64,000 nucleotides of DNA from Undibacterium_A arcticum (lineage in GTDB: Bacteria > Pseudomonadota > Gammaproteobacteria > Burkholderiales > Burkholderiaceae_D): assembly GCF_042660705.1 (NCBI RefSeq), contig NZ_JBHSUQ010000001.1. One strand, given 5' to 3'. The notes below the pieces were generated by a model, which saw only the letters and a list, made by a program, of their open reading frames with translations, did no database searches and had not been told where the DNA came from. The position numbers and the translations under genes were made by a program. Positions within the stretch are counted from its first letter, which is position 1; each line of letters begins with the position of its first letter. Of the stretch, positions 1-9,402 are shown piece after piece.

Positions 1-1395
1 GATTATTGCGGGGTGCACCCGGACTACGGCGGCATGCAGGATGTCAAGCGCTTTATCGCTGAAGCGCACCGGCGCGGCTTGCGCGTGATTACCGAACTGG
101 TGATCAACCACACCTCGGATCAGCATCCCTGGTTTCAGCGTGCACGCGCGGCCGCGCCGGGTTCGCCTGAACGCGATTTCTATGTCTGGGCCGATCACGA
201 TCAGGGCTATGCCGGGACCCGGATTATTTTTCTGGATGCGGAAAAATCCAACTGGACCTGGGATCCTTTAGCCAATGCGTTCTTCTGGCATCGCTTCTAT
301 TCGCATCAACCCGATCTGAACTTCGATAACCCGCAGGTGCTGCAAGCGGTATTGGAAGTGATGTCTTTCTGGCTCGATCTCGGGATCGATGGCTTGCGGC
401 TCGATGCGGTACCGTATTTGATCGAACGCGAGGGAAGCACGAATGAAAACCTGCCTGAAACACACGCCATCTTAAAAGCGATACGGGCCGAACTGGATCG
501 CAAATATCCGGGCCGGATGTTGTTGGCCGAAGCGAACATGTGGCCGGAAGACGTGCAGCAATATTTCGGCGATAGCGACGAATGCCATATGGCGTTTCAT
601 TTCCCGCTGATGCCGCGCATGTTTATGGCTCTGGCGCAGCAGGATCGTTTTCCGATGACGGACATTCTGCGGCAGACGCCTGATATTCCTGCGGACTGTC
701 AGTGGGCCATTTTCCTGCGCAATCATGACGAGCTGACGCTGGAGATGGTGACCGATAAGGAACGCGATTACCTGTGGAATTTCTATGCCTCGGATCGCCG
801 TGCCCGCATTAACCTGGGGATTCGGCGTCGCCTGGCGCCGTTGCTGGAGCGCGATCGGCGCCGGATCGAATTGCTCAACAGCTTTCTGCTGTCGATGCCC
901 GGCACGCCGGTGATTTATTACGGCGACGAAATCGGCATGGGCGACAACATCCACCTGGGCGACCGCGACGGCGTTCGCACGCCCATGCAATGGGCTCCCG
1001 ACCGCAACGGCGGTTTTTCGCGTTTCGATCCGGCCGGCCTGGTACTGCCGACCCTGATGGACCCGCTGTACGGATACGCTGCGCTCAACGTCGAGGCCCA
1101 GAGTTCCGATCCGTATTCGTTGCTGAACTGGACCCGTCGCATGCTGGAAGTACGCAAGCAGCATCGGGCTTTCGGCCGCGGGAAATTGACCTTGATCTAC
1201 CCGAACAATCGCAAGATCTTTGCTTATTTGCGCGAATATGACGACAGCGATGACGGCGGCGTCAATGAAACCATTCTGTGCGTCGCCAATGTCTCGCCGT
1301 CGGCGCAGGCGGTGGAACTGGAGCTGTCGGCATTTGCCGCCCGGATTCCGGTCGAGATGTTGGGAGGAGTCGCTTTCCGCCGATCGGCCAATTGA
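1..1395 (+). CDS. treS: Trehalose synthase (TreS) part of a TreS-maltokinase fusion, 5' end outside window
   Basis: GH13 enzyme that interconverts maltose and trehalose in the cytoplasm. The frame is open from base 1 (DYCGVHPDYGG), so the start lies upstream. Visible GH13 blocks are VINHTSDQHPWF (beta-3 region), DGLRLDAVPYL with the nucleophile Asp, a LLAEANMW acid/base block, and FLRNHDELTLEM. The TreS-typical YGDEIGMGDNIHLGDRDGVRTP follows. The frame stops at 1395, but the expected C-terminal end (RFPPIGQLTYLLTLP) continues in another frame from about 1371, so one base seems to be missing in the GGGAGGAG stretch near 1362-1370. In this family TreS is often fused to maltokinase, and that module follows directly. 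Identity is firm; whether the break is real or a sequence error is open. Confidence 0.93.
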   Translation, partial: DYCGVHPDYGGMQDVKRFIAEAHRRGLRVITELVINHTSDQHPWFQRARAAAPGSPERDFYVWADHDQGYAGTRIIFLDAEKSNWTWDPLANAFFWHRFYSHQPDLNFDNPQVLQAVLEVMSFWLDLGIDGLRLDAVPYLIEREGSTNENLPETHAILKAIRAELDRKYPGRMLLAEANMWPEDVQQYFGDSDECHMAFHFPLMPRMFMALAQQDRFPMTDILRQTPDIPADCQWAIFLRNHDELTLEMVTDKERDYLWNFYASDRRARINLGIRRRLAPLLERDRRRIELLNSFLLSMPGTPVIYYGDEIGMGDNIHLGDRDGVRTPMQWAPDRNGGFSRFDPAGLVLPTLMDPLYGYAALNVEAQSSDPYSLLNWTRRMLEVRKQHRAFGRGKLTLIYPNNRKIFAYLREYDDSDDGGVNETILCVANVSPSAQAVELELSAFAARIPVEMLGGVAFRRSAN

Positions 1396-3149
1396 CTTAT
1401 TTGCTGACCTTGCCGCCGTTCGGTTTTTACTGGTTTGTGTTGGCGAGCGAGGCCACCATGCCTTCCTGGTATGCGCCGCCGCAAGAGCCGCTGCCCGAGT
1501 TTGCGACGCTGGTGTTGCGTGGCGGGGTCGAGGATATCCTGAAAGGCGCGATCCGGTCGATCCTGGAGAACGAAGCATTGCCGGCCTATCTGCCAAAACG
1601 GCGCTGGTACGCCGGCAAGCAGGAAAAACTGCGGACGGTGCGGATTGTATCGACCGCTTTAATGCCGCCGTCGCAGGCGCGCCCGCATGCATTGCCGGTG
1701 CTGCTGACGGAAATCGAGACCAGCACGGCCAGCGGCGTCGAACGCTACCTGATGCCGCTCGGCTTTATCCGCGAAGAAAACGTGGTCAGCGCGCTGCCGC
1801 ATCAATTGGCGCTGGCGAGAGTCCGCCGCCATCGCGAGGTCGGCTTGCTGACCGATGCCTTTACGCTTGATTCGCTACCCCATTGCGTGATTGAACAGAT
1901 GCGGGCCAGCGCCACGGTCGTGACTGCGGATGGCGAGATTCGCTTTATCCCGACCGCCGCCATGCAGCAGATCGAAATTGCCGGCGACGCGGCAATTCGC
2001 CGCATGAGCGTTGACCAGTCGAACAGTTCGCTGGTGGTCGATGAACGGATTGTCTTGAAAATCCTGCGCAAGCTGGCCGACGGCACCCATCCGGAAGCTG
2101 AAATGGGACGTTATCTGACCGAGCTGGATTACGCCAATACGCCGGCGATGCTGGGCGAAGTGATCGCCATCGACCGCGCGGGTGCGGCCAGGACATTGAT
2201 GGTGTTGCAACGTTATATCGACAACCAGGGCGATGCATGGGAGTGGGTCATGGACACGCTGGAGCGGATGATCCAGCAAGTGACTGGCGTCCTCATTGAA
2301 CCCGAACTCGATCCCGCGAGCGTTGCCGTGCCGGCGGCTGAACCGGAGCCGGACCTATTGCATGAATTTACCGAGTTTTCGCGCACGCTCGGGTGCCGCT
2401 TGGGAGAAATGCACGCGGTGCTGGCGACGCCGACCGCCAACCCTGCCTTCGCGCCGCATGCGGCAACTGCTGACGACATCGACTACTGGCAGCGCAGCGT
2501 CGCCCGGCAGCTGGACGCCGCCTTCGAACTATTGCAGGCCAGGAATGACTGGCCGAGTGCGGACTGCGCGCAGCAGGCGGCCCGGCTGCTGGCTCTGCGG
2601 CCGCGCCTGTTGCCGTTGATCGGGCAACTGGCGCAGGCCGGCGTCGGCACATTGCTGACGCGGATTCACGGCGACTTTCATCTGGGGCAGGTGCTGATGG
2701 CGCACGGCGATGCGTATATCGTCGATTTTGAAGGAGAGCCGAGCCGCACGTTGCAGCAGCGGCGCGAAAAAAGCAGTCCTTGGCGCGACGTCGCCGGCTT
2801 GTGGCGCTCGTTGGACTATGCCGCGGCATTCGCCCGCGATGCCGGGCCGGGCGATCTTGGGGCGCCGGCGCTGGAACGTAAACAGCATCTGCTGGATCGC
2901 TTTGCCGCCACCTGTCAGGCCGCCTTCCTGGACGGCTATCGCGTGGCCGCGCATGCCGCGGGCACGCCAATGCCGGCGGCGGTAGAGGCGGCGTTGCTGG
3001 GGCTGTTCACATTGGAAAAAGCCGCTTACGAAATTTGCTATGAAGCCGCCAACCGGCCGACGTGGATAGCGGTCCCGATACACGGGTTGTTGCTGATTGC
3101 CGAGCGTCTGTTGGAAAATAATGCATCGGGAGAAAACGCGCATGGCTGA
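1371..3149 (+). CDS. mak: Maltokinase module of the TreS-Mak fusion
   Basis: Phosphorylates maltose to maltose-1-phosphate, the GlgE substrate. The reading frame first completes the TreS C-terminus (RFPPIGQLTYLLTLP, GFYWFVL). It then enters the kinase at about PEFATLVLRGG, with the N-terminal cap (LPAYLPKRRWYAGK) typical of Mak. Catalytic features are LLTRIHGDFHLGQVL (HGD catalytic loop) and AYIVDFEGEP (metal-binding Asp). If read alone, an ATG at 1458 could start it, but continuity with TreS makes a fusion more likely. Its TGA overlaps the glgB start (ATGGCTGA), so the two are translationally coupled. GlgE is not in the window; it may lie just upstream, as in related operons. Confidence 0.88.
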   Translation, partial: RFPPIGQLTYLLTLPPFGFYWFVLASEATMPSWYAPPQEPLPEFATLVLRGGVEDILKGAIRSILENEALPAYLPKRRWYAGKQEKLRTVRIVSTALMPPSQARPHALPVLLTEIETSTASGVERYLMPLGFIREENVVSALPHQLALARVRRHREVGLLTDAFTLDSLPHCVIEQMRASATVVTADGEIRFIPTAAMQQIEIAGDAAIRRMSVDQSNSSLVVDERIVLKILRKLADGTHPEAEMGRYLTELDYANTPAMLGEVIAIDRAGAARTLMVLQRYIDNQGDAWEWVMDTLERMIQQVTGVLIEPELDPASVAVPAAEPEPDLLHEFTEFSRTLGCRLGEMHAVLATPTANPAFAPHAATADDIDYWQRSVARQLDAAFELLQARNDWPSADCAQQAARLLALRPRLLPLIGQLAQAGVGTLLTRIHGDFHLGQVLMAHGDAYIVDFEGEPSRTLQQRREKSSPWRDVAGLWRSLDYAAAFARDAGPGDLGAPALERKQHLLDRFAATCQAAFLDGYRVAAHAAGTPMPAAVEAALLGLFTLEKAAYEICYEAANRPTWIAVPIHGLLLIAERLLENNASGENAHG

Positions 3150-5446
3150 GCTGATCGACGGCAGCGGCAACGCGCCTGTATCGACTCTTGCACAGACCGT
3201 TTCACCGGCACTGGCAGAGGCGGTCCAGGCCTTGTTGGCCGGTCGTCTTGGCAATCCGTTTGCATTGCTTGGCCCGCATCGCGAAGGCGATGCTGTCGTC
3301 GTGCGCAGCTTCCAGCCCGGCGCACGCAAGGTGGAAGTATTGAACGCGGATGGCGAGCCGCTGGCTGCGTTGCCGATGGTGCAGATGGGGCAAAACCGGC
3401 AACCTGGCGCGAGCGGATTGTTTGCCGGCCCGGTCGCCGGATTGAAGCCCGGTCAGCGCTATTTGCTGCGTATTTTCTGGAGCGATGCAGGTGCCAGCGA
3501 GCCCGTCCAAACCACAGAAGACCCTTATGCATTCGACTTGCTGCTGAGCGACTTCGATTTGCATTTGCTGGCGCAAGGCAAACACCTGGAGCTCGGCCGC
3601 TGCCTCGGCGCTCAGCCGATGATGCTAGGCGGCATTGACGGCACCCGGTTTGCGCTGTGGGCGCCGAACGCGCGGCGAGTATCGGTGGTGGGCGATTTCA
3701 ACTGTTGGGACGGCCGCCGCCATCCAATGCGCTTGCGGCATGGCGCCGGGATCTGGGAACTGTTTATCCCACGGCTAGAAGCCGGCAGTCGTTATAAATA
3801 TGAAATTGTCGGTGCCAGCGGCGAACTGCTGCCGCATAAGGCCGACCCGGTGGCACGCGCCACCGAAGCGCCACCGGCGACGGCCTCGATTGTGGCGTCG
3901 GCAGCACCGTTTGCCTGGACCGATCAAGCCTGGATGGATACGCGCGGCCAGCGTCAGGGAGAGCATGCGCCGATCTCGATTTATGAACTGCATGCCGCTT
4001 CCTGGTTGCGAATTCTGGAAGAAGGCGGGCGCAGCCTGAGCTGGGATGAATTGTCGGAGCGGCTGATACCGTATGCGCTCGGGCTGGGATTTACCCATAT
4101 CGAACTGTTGCCGGTCATGGAGCATCCGTTCGGCGGCTCGTGGGGCTATCAGCCGCTCAGCCAGTTTGCGCCGAGCGCACGGTTCGGATCGCCGCCGGCA
4201 TTCGCCAGATTTGTCGATGCCTGCCATGCCGCCGGACTGGGTGTGATTCTGGATTGGGTGCCGGCCCACTTTCCCACCGATCCGCATGGACTGGCGCAAT
4301 TCGACGGCACGGCGCTGTACGAACATCTGGATCCGCGCGAGGGCTTCCATCAGGACTGGAATACCTTGATTTTCAATCTTGGCCGCAATGAGGTCTGCGG
4401 CTTTGATCGCCAGCGCACTGGAATGGCTGCAGCAATTTCATGTCGATGGTTTGCGCGTCGATGCGGTGGCCTCGATGCTGTATCGCGATTACAGCCGCAA
4501 GCCAGGCGAGTGGACGCCGAATATCCACGGCGGCCGCGAAAATCTGGAAGCGGTAGCATTTTTACGGAATCTGAACCAGATCGTGGCCGAATACTGTCCG
4601 GGCGCCATCATGATTGCCGAGGAATCGACGGCGTGGCCGGGCGTCACGGCGCCGGTTGATCAGGGCGGACTGGGCTTTTCGTATAAATGGAACATGGGCT
4701 GGATGCATGACACGCTGCGCTATGCAGCGCTGGACCCGCTGTTCCGCCGCTATCATCATCACGACCTGACGTTCGGCTTGCTGTATGCGTTTTCGGAACG
4801 CTTCATCTTGCCGATTTCGCATGACGAAGTGGTGCATGGCAAGGGCTCGCTGCTGACCAGGATGCCCGGCGACGCGTGGCAGAAACTGGCGAACCTGCGG
4901 GCCTATCTCGGCTTCATGTGGACCCATCCGGGCAAGAAACTGCTGTTCATGGGATGCGAATTCGGCCAGCCGGCGGAATGGAATCACGACCAGTCGCCGC
5001 ACTGGGATCTGCTGGACGACCCGCGCCACCGCGGCATACAGCGTCTGGTGCGCGACCTGAATCGGGTCTATAGCGAACAGCCTGCCTTGCACGTTCTGGA
5101 TTGCCAGCCGCACGGATTTTCGTGGGTGATCGGCAGCGACATCGACAACAGCGTGCTGGCCTATCTGCGCCATGCCGATGACGCGTCCGGCGCGCCGCCG
5201 GTGCTGGTGGTCTGCAATCTGACGCCGGTGCCGCGCCATGCTTACCGGGTCGGAATACCCGCGCAACAACAAACGGCATCGGTCTGGCAAGAACTATTGA
5301 ACAGCGATGCCGCAGCGTATGGCGGCAGCAATCTGGGCAACGGCGGGCAGGTCAGCGCCGAGCCGGTCGCCAGTCACGGCCAGCCGGCGTCGCTGGTGCT
5401 GACGCTGCCGCCGCTGGCGACCCTCATCCTGCGTCAAGGCAATTGA
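3142..5446 (+). CDS. glgB: 1,4-alpha-glucan branching enzyme GlgB (one frame break)
   Basis: Cleaves alpha-1,4 chains and re-forms them as alpha-1,6 branches. The N-terminal part carries two beta-sandwich modules (GNPFALLGPH near residue 35; FALWAPNARRVSVVGDFN near 170). The GH13 barrel follows, with YELHAASW, PVMEHPFGGSWGYQ, DGLRVDAVASM (nucleophile), AEESTAWPG (acid/base) and ISHDEVVHGKGSLL. The frame changes between DWNTLIFNLGRNEV and LIASALEWLQQF at about 4390-4405; restoring a TTT run at 4402-4404 to five T would give EVCGFLIASALEW without a break. Length when joined is about 767 residues, slightly longer than the usual 730. The ATG at 3142 is chosen over an upstream ATG at 3097 because it sits in the overlap with the maltokinase stop. 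Confidence 0.92.
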
Positions 5447-5448
5447 TC

Positions 5449-7588
5449 ATGGCTGCCAACCATGTCGATCAGCTATTGCCAGGCTTGCCCTACCCACTGG
5501 GGGCAAATTTCGACGGCCTGGGAGTTAACTTCGCCGTGTTTTCCGCCAATGCGGAAAAAATTCAGCTGTGCCTGTTCGACCCATCAGGGCGGATTGAACT
5601 GGAACGATTGACGCTGCCGGAATGTACCGACGAGATCTGGCACGGCTACCTGCCGAATGCCGGCCCCGGCCTGCTGTATGGCTATCGGGCCCACGGCCCT
5701 TACGATCCGCCGCACGGACAACGCTTTAATCCCAACAAACTGCTGCTCGACCCGTACGTCAGGCAATTGTCAGGCACCGTGCGCTTGACCGATGCGCTGT
5801 TTGGCTACCGGATCAATGCGGCGCGCGCGGATCTGAGCTTCGATAAGCGGGATAGCGCGCCGACGGTGCCGAAGTGCATCGTGACCGACCCCGGCTTCAA
5901 CTGGGGCAACGATCGCTTGCCGGCCGTGCCCTGGTCGCGCACCTTGATCTATGAGGCGCATGTACGCGGCATTTCGATGCTGCGTGACGATCTGAAAGTC
6001 CCTGAGCGCGGTACCTTTGCCGCGCTCGCCGACCCGCGCTTTATCGATCATCTGCTGAAGCTGGGCGTGACCACGCTGGAACTGTTGCCGGTGCACGCCT
6101 TTACAGGACCGGTTTTTGATCGAGCGCGGCCTGCGCAATTACTGGGGCTACAGCACGCTCGCATTTTTTGCGCCTGAACCGTCGTATTTGTCGAAAGGCT
6201 CCTTGAATGAAATGCGGATGGCGATCCGGCGCCTGCATGCGGCCGGGATCGAAGTGATTCTGGATGTGGTGTACAACCACACCGGTTGCGGCAACGAACG
6301 CGGGCCGACGATAGCATTGCGCGGGCTGGACAACGCCAGTTATTTTCGCCTGATGCCGGGCCAGGAACGCTTTCACATCGACGATACCGGCTGCGGCAAC
6401 ACGCTCAATATTTCGCATCCACGGGTGTTGCAGATGGTCATGGATTCGCTGCGCTACTGGGCCGAAGCCTTCCATATCGATGGCTTCCGCTTCGATCTTG
6501 GCGTCACCCTCGGGCGCGAGGGGACCGGCTTCGATCCCGGCTCCGGATTTTTCGACGCGATCCTGCAGGACCCGCTGCTGTCGCGCCTGAAATTGATTTC
6601 CGAACCGTGGGATCTCGGTCCCGGCGGCTACCAGCTGGGGAATCTTCCACCCGGGTTTTCAGAATGGAATGACAAGTTCCGCGACGGCGTGCGGCGCTTC
6701 TGGCGCGGCGATGCCGGCCAGCGCGGTGATTTCGCCGCGCGCTTAAGCGGCTCTGGCGACCTGTTCGATCACCGCCATCGCCGCCCGTGGGCATCGATCA
6801 ATTTCCTGGCCTCGCACGACGGTTTTACCTTGCGCGATGTGGTCAGCTATGCCGAACCGCACAATGAAGCGAACCGTGCGGACGCCAATGACGGCCAGGC
6901 TGAACATTTCAGTGCAAATTGGGGCGTGGAGGGTGCAAGCGACGATCCGCAGATCTGCGAGCTGCGCGAACGGGTCGCGCGCGCCATGCTGGCCACGCTG
7001 ATGTTTGCGCAAGGCACGCCGATGCTGCTGGCGGGCGACGAATTCGGCCGCACGCAGCAGGGCAACAGCAATGCGTATTGCCAGGACAACCGGATCTCCT
7101 GGCTTGACTGGGATCAGGCCGCAGGGCCCGACGGCAGCGCGCTGATCCAATACGTCAGCAAATTGAGCGCGCTGCGCCGGGATTTCGAGGCGCTCCAGTC
7201 CGTACGGTTTTTGCATGGCGAGCACACGCTGGGATTGGGCATTGCCGACATCGCCTGGTTCGACGAAAGCGGCCAGGCGCTATCCGCCGAGGAATGGCAA
7301 AACCCGGAAACGCGGGCGTTTGCGGTACAACGCGCCGCGCTGAATCCGGATGGCGTGACGGAGGTGGTGCTGATGATCGTCAACGCCGGTCCCGATCCGA
7401 TCGATTTCAATTTTCCGCAGCGCGCTGACGATGCGACTGTTGACGACACGCCGGCAGTTGGCTGGCATCTGCTGCTCGATAGCGCCAGGCCGGATGCACC
7501 CGGCGAGACCCTGACCGCCGCTACCGTCACGACCCAGGCGCATAGCGTCATGCTGTTTGGCAGCCGCCGGCTGGGAGAGCGCAAGTGA
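5449..7588 (+). CDS. glgX: Glycogen debranching enzyme GlgX (one frame break)
   Basis: Isoamylase-type GH13 enzyme that hydrolyses alpha-1,6 branches of glycogen or phosphorylase-limit dextrin. The N-terminal module (PLGANFDGLGVNFAVFSA) is typical. The barrel shows YEAHVRGIS, VVYNHTGCGNE, DGFRFDLGVTLGRE with the nucleophile Asp, SEPWDLGPGGYQLGNLP with the acid/base Glu, and NFLASHDGFTLRDVVSY. LLAGDEFGRTQQGNSNAYC is the GlgX signature near the C-terminus. The frame shifts at about 6100-6104, between LLPVHAF and QDRFLIERGLRNYWGY; adding two T to the short T run there restores HAFLQDRFLIERG. The ATG is 3 bases after the glgB stop. Joined length is about 713 residues. Confidence 0.92.
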
Positions 7589-9402
7589 CCGCGCACTATG
7601 CCTATCCGCTGCCGTTCGGCGCGACCTGGATCAGCCCCGACCGCACCCGGTTCCGCTTATGGGCGCCGACTGCGAGCGCCGTTGCGGTCCAGCTTGAGGG
7701 CCGGCATCCGGTGCCGATGACGCCGGATGCCGAACACCGCGGCTGGTTCGAAGCGGAGCTGGCCTGCGCAGTCGGCAATGCCTATCGCTATCGCTTGCTG
7801 TCGCACAGCGATGGCGAAATGCTGGTGCCGGACCCTGCTGCGCGGGCCCAGCAGGGCGACATCCACGGCGCCAGCCTGGTGGTTGATCCGCATGCCTACC
7901 AATGGCTGCATGCGGCATGGCAGGGGCGGCCATGGCACGAAACGGTTTTGTATGAATTGCACGTTGGCGTACTTGGCGGCTTTGCGGCCGTGGCCCGGCA
8001 GCTGCCGACACTGGCGCGGCTCGGTATCACGGCGATTGAGCTGATGCCGGTAGCCGATTTTCCCGGGCCGCGCAACTGGGGCTACGACGGCGTACTGCCG
8101 TTTGCTCCCGACGCTGCATATGGCACGCCGGAGCAGCTGAAGGCGCTGATCGATTGCGCGCACGGACTTGGCCTGATGGTGTTGCTGGATGTGGTGTACA
8201 ACCATTTCGGCCCGGACGGCAATTATCTCGGCAGCTATGCCGCGCCGTTTTTCCGCGATGACCGGAGCACGCCATGGGGGCGCGCCATCGATTTCCGGGT
8301 GCGCGAGGTGCGCGACTTCTTTATCGAGAACGCGCTGTACTGGCTAGTCGAATATCGGTTCGACGGCTTGCGGCTGGATGCGGCGGATGCCATCGGCGAA
8401 CAGGACTGGCTGCCCGAACTGGCGCACCGGGTGCGCGCCGTTATTGCGGCCAGCGAACCGCAGCGGCAGATCCATCTGGTGCTGGAACATGACGCCAATG
8501 CCGCCCATCTGCTGGCGGGCGCTTTCGATGCGCAGTGGAACGACGACGGCCACCATGTGCTGCACGTGCTGCTGAGCGGCGAGCGCAACGGTTATTACGC
8601 TGACTACGCCGAGCTGCCGGCGCCCAAGCTGGCGCGCTGCCTGGAGCAAGGCTTCATCTATCAGGGCGAAGCTTCGGCCTATCGACAAGGGCAGCCGCGG
8701 GGCGAATCGAGTGTCGGTCTGGCGCCGACCGCTTTCGTGCTGTTCTTGCAAAATCACGATCAAATCGGCAATCGGGCGTTCGGCGAACGTCTCACCATCC
8801 TGACCGATCCGCGGGCGTTGCGCGCAGCGCAAGCGTTATTGCTGCTCTGTCCGCAAATCCCGTTGCTGTTCATGGGCGAGGAAGTCGATTCGCGCCAGCC
8901 ATTCTTGTATTTCACCAGCCATACCGACGCCGCGCTGGCAGAGGCGGTACGCAGTGGCAGGCAGCGGCAGTTTTCCGGCCGGCCTGAATTTGCGGACGCC
9001 GCACAGCTGGCGCTGATCCCCGATCCAAACGCTGAGTCCAGCTTCACGCAATCGATGCCGGCAGCATCCATGGCGGCGGCTGCTGGTTCCGCGTATTTCT
9101 CCGAACCGCTAGTCGAACTGCTGGCGATTCGCCACGCGCACATCATCCCGCGGCTGCAACACGCGCGCGCGCTGCATGCACAGGTCATCGGCCCCGCGGC
9201 GGTCGTTGCGCGCTGGCGCATGGGCGACGATACGGTGCTGGCGATCGCGATCAATCTGGGGGCGCAAGCGGTCGCACTGGATACGTTCATGCCGCCAGCC
9301 GGGGTTGACGTTTTGTTTGCCAGCCCCGGCGCTGCGGATGCGTTGGTGCATGGCGAACTGGCCGCATTCTCCACGCTCGCGCTGCTGGAAGCTGCACCAT
9401 GA
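7585..9402 (+). CDS. treZ: Malto-oligosyltrehalose trehalohydrolase (TreZ)
   Basis: Releases free trehalose from maltooligosyl-trehalose made by TreY. It is intact at 605 residues, starting with GTG in the GTGA overlap with the glgX stop. The N-terminal beta-sandwich (FRLWAPTASAVAVQLEG) precedes a GH13 barrel. The barrel holds ELMPVADFPGPRNWGYDG, LDVVYNHFGPDGNYL, FDGLRLDAADAI with the nucleophile near residue 262, LVLEHDANAAHL with the acid/base Glu, and LQNHDQIGNRAFGER. PFLYFTSH near residue 440 is also family-typical. It pairs with treY two genes downstream; malQ lies between them. Confidence 0.95.
   Translation: MTAHYAYPLPFGATWISPDRTRFRLWAPTASAVAVQLEGRHPVPMTPDAEHRGWFEAELACAVGNAYRYRLLSHSDGEMLVPDPAARAQQGDIHGASLVVDPHAYQWLHAAWQGRPWHETVLYELHVGVLGGFAAVARQLPTLARLGITAIELMPVADFPGPRNWGYDGVLPFAPDAAYGTPEQLKALIDCAHGLGLMVLLDVVYNHFGPDGNYLGSYAAPFFRDDRSTPWGRAIDFRVREVRDFFIENALYWLVEYRFDGLRLDAADAIGEQDWLPELAHRVRAVIAASEPQRQIHLVLEHDANAAHLLAGAFDAQWNDDGHHVLHVLLSGERNGYYADYAELPAPKLARCLEQGFIYQGEASAYRQGQPRGESSVGLAPTAFVLFLQNHDQIGNRAFGERLTILTDPRALRAAQALLLLCPQIPLLFMGEEVDSRQPFLYFTSHTDAALAEAVRSGRQRQFSGRPEFADAAQLALIPDPNAESSFTQSMPAASMAAAAGSAYFSEPLVELLAIRHAHIIPRLQHARALHAQVIGPAAVVARWRMGDDTVLAIAINLGAQAVALDTFMPPAGVDVLFASPGAADALVHGELAAFSTLALLEAAP

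Noticed and set aside
472..1692. 406-codon open frame on the minus strand across treS
   Set aside because: It is a shadow of high-GC coding DNA: the plus strand shows clear TreS motifs, and the minus frame has no recognisable domain.
4380..4410. Programmed frameshift in glgB
   Set aside because: No slippery heptamer with stimulator is apparent, and similar breaks occur in many unrelated genes here; sequence error is simpler.
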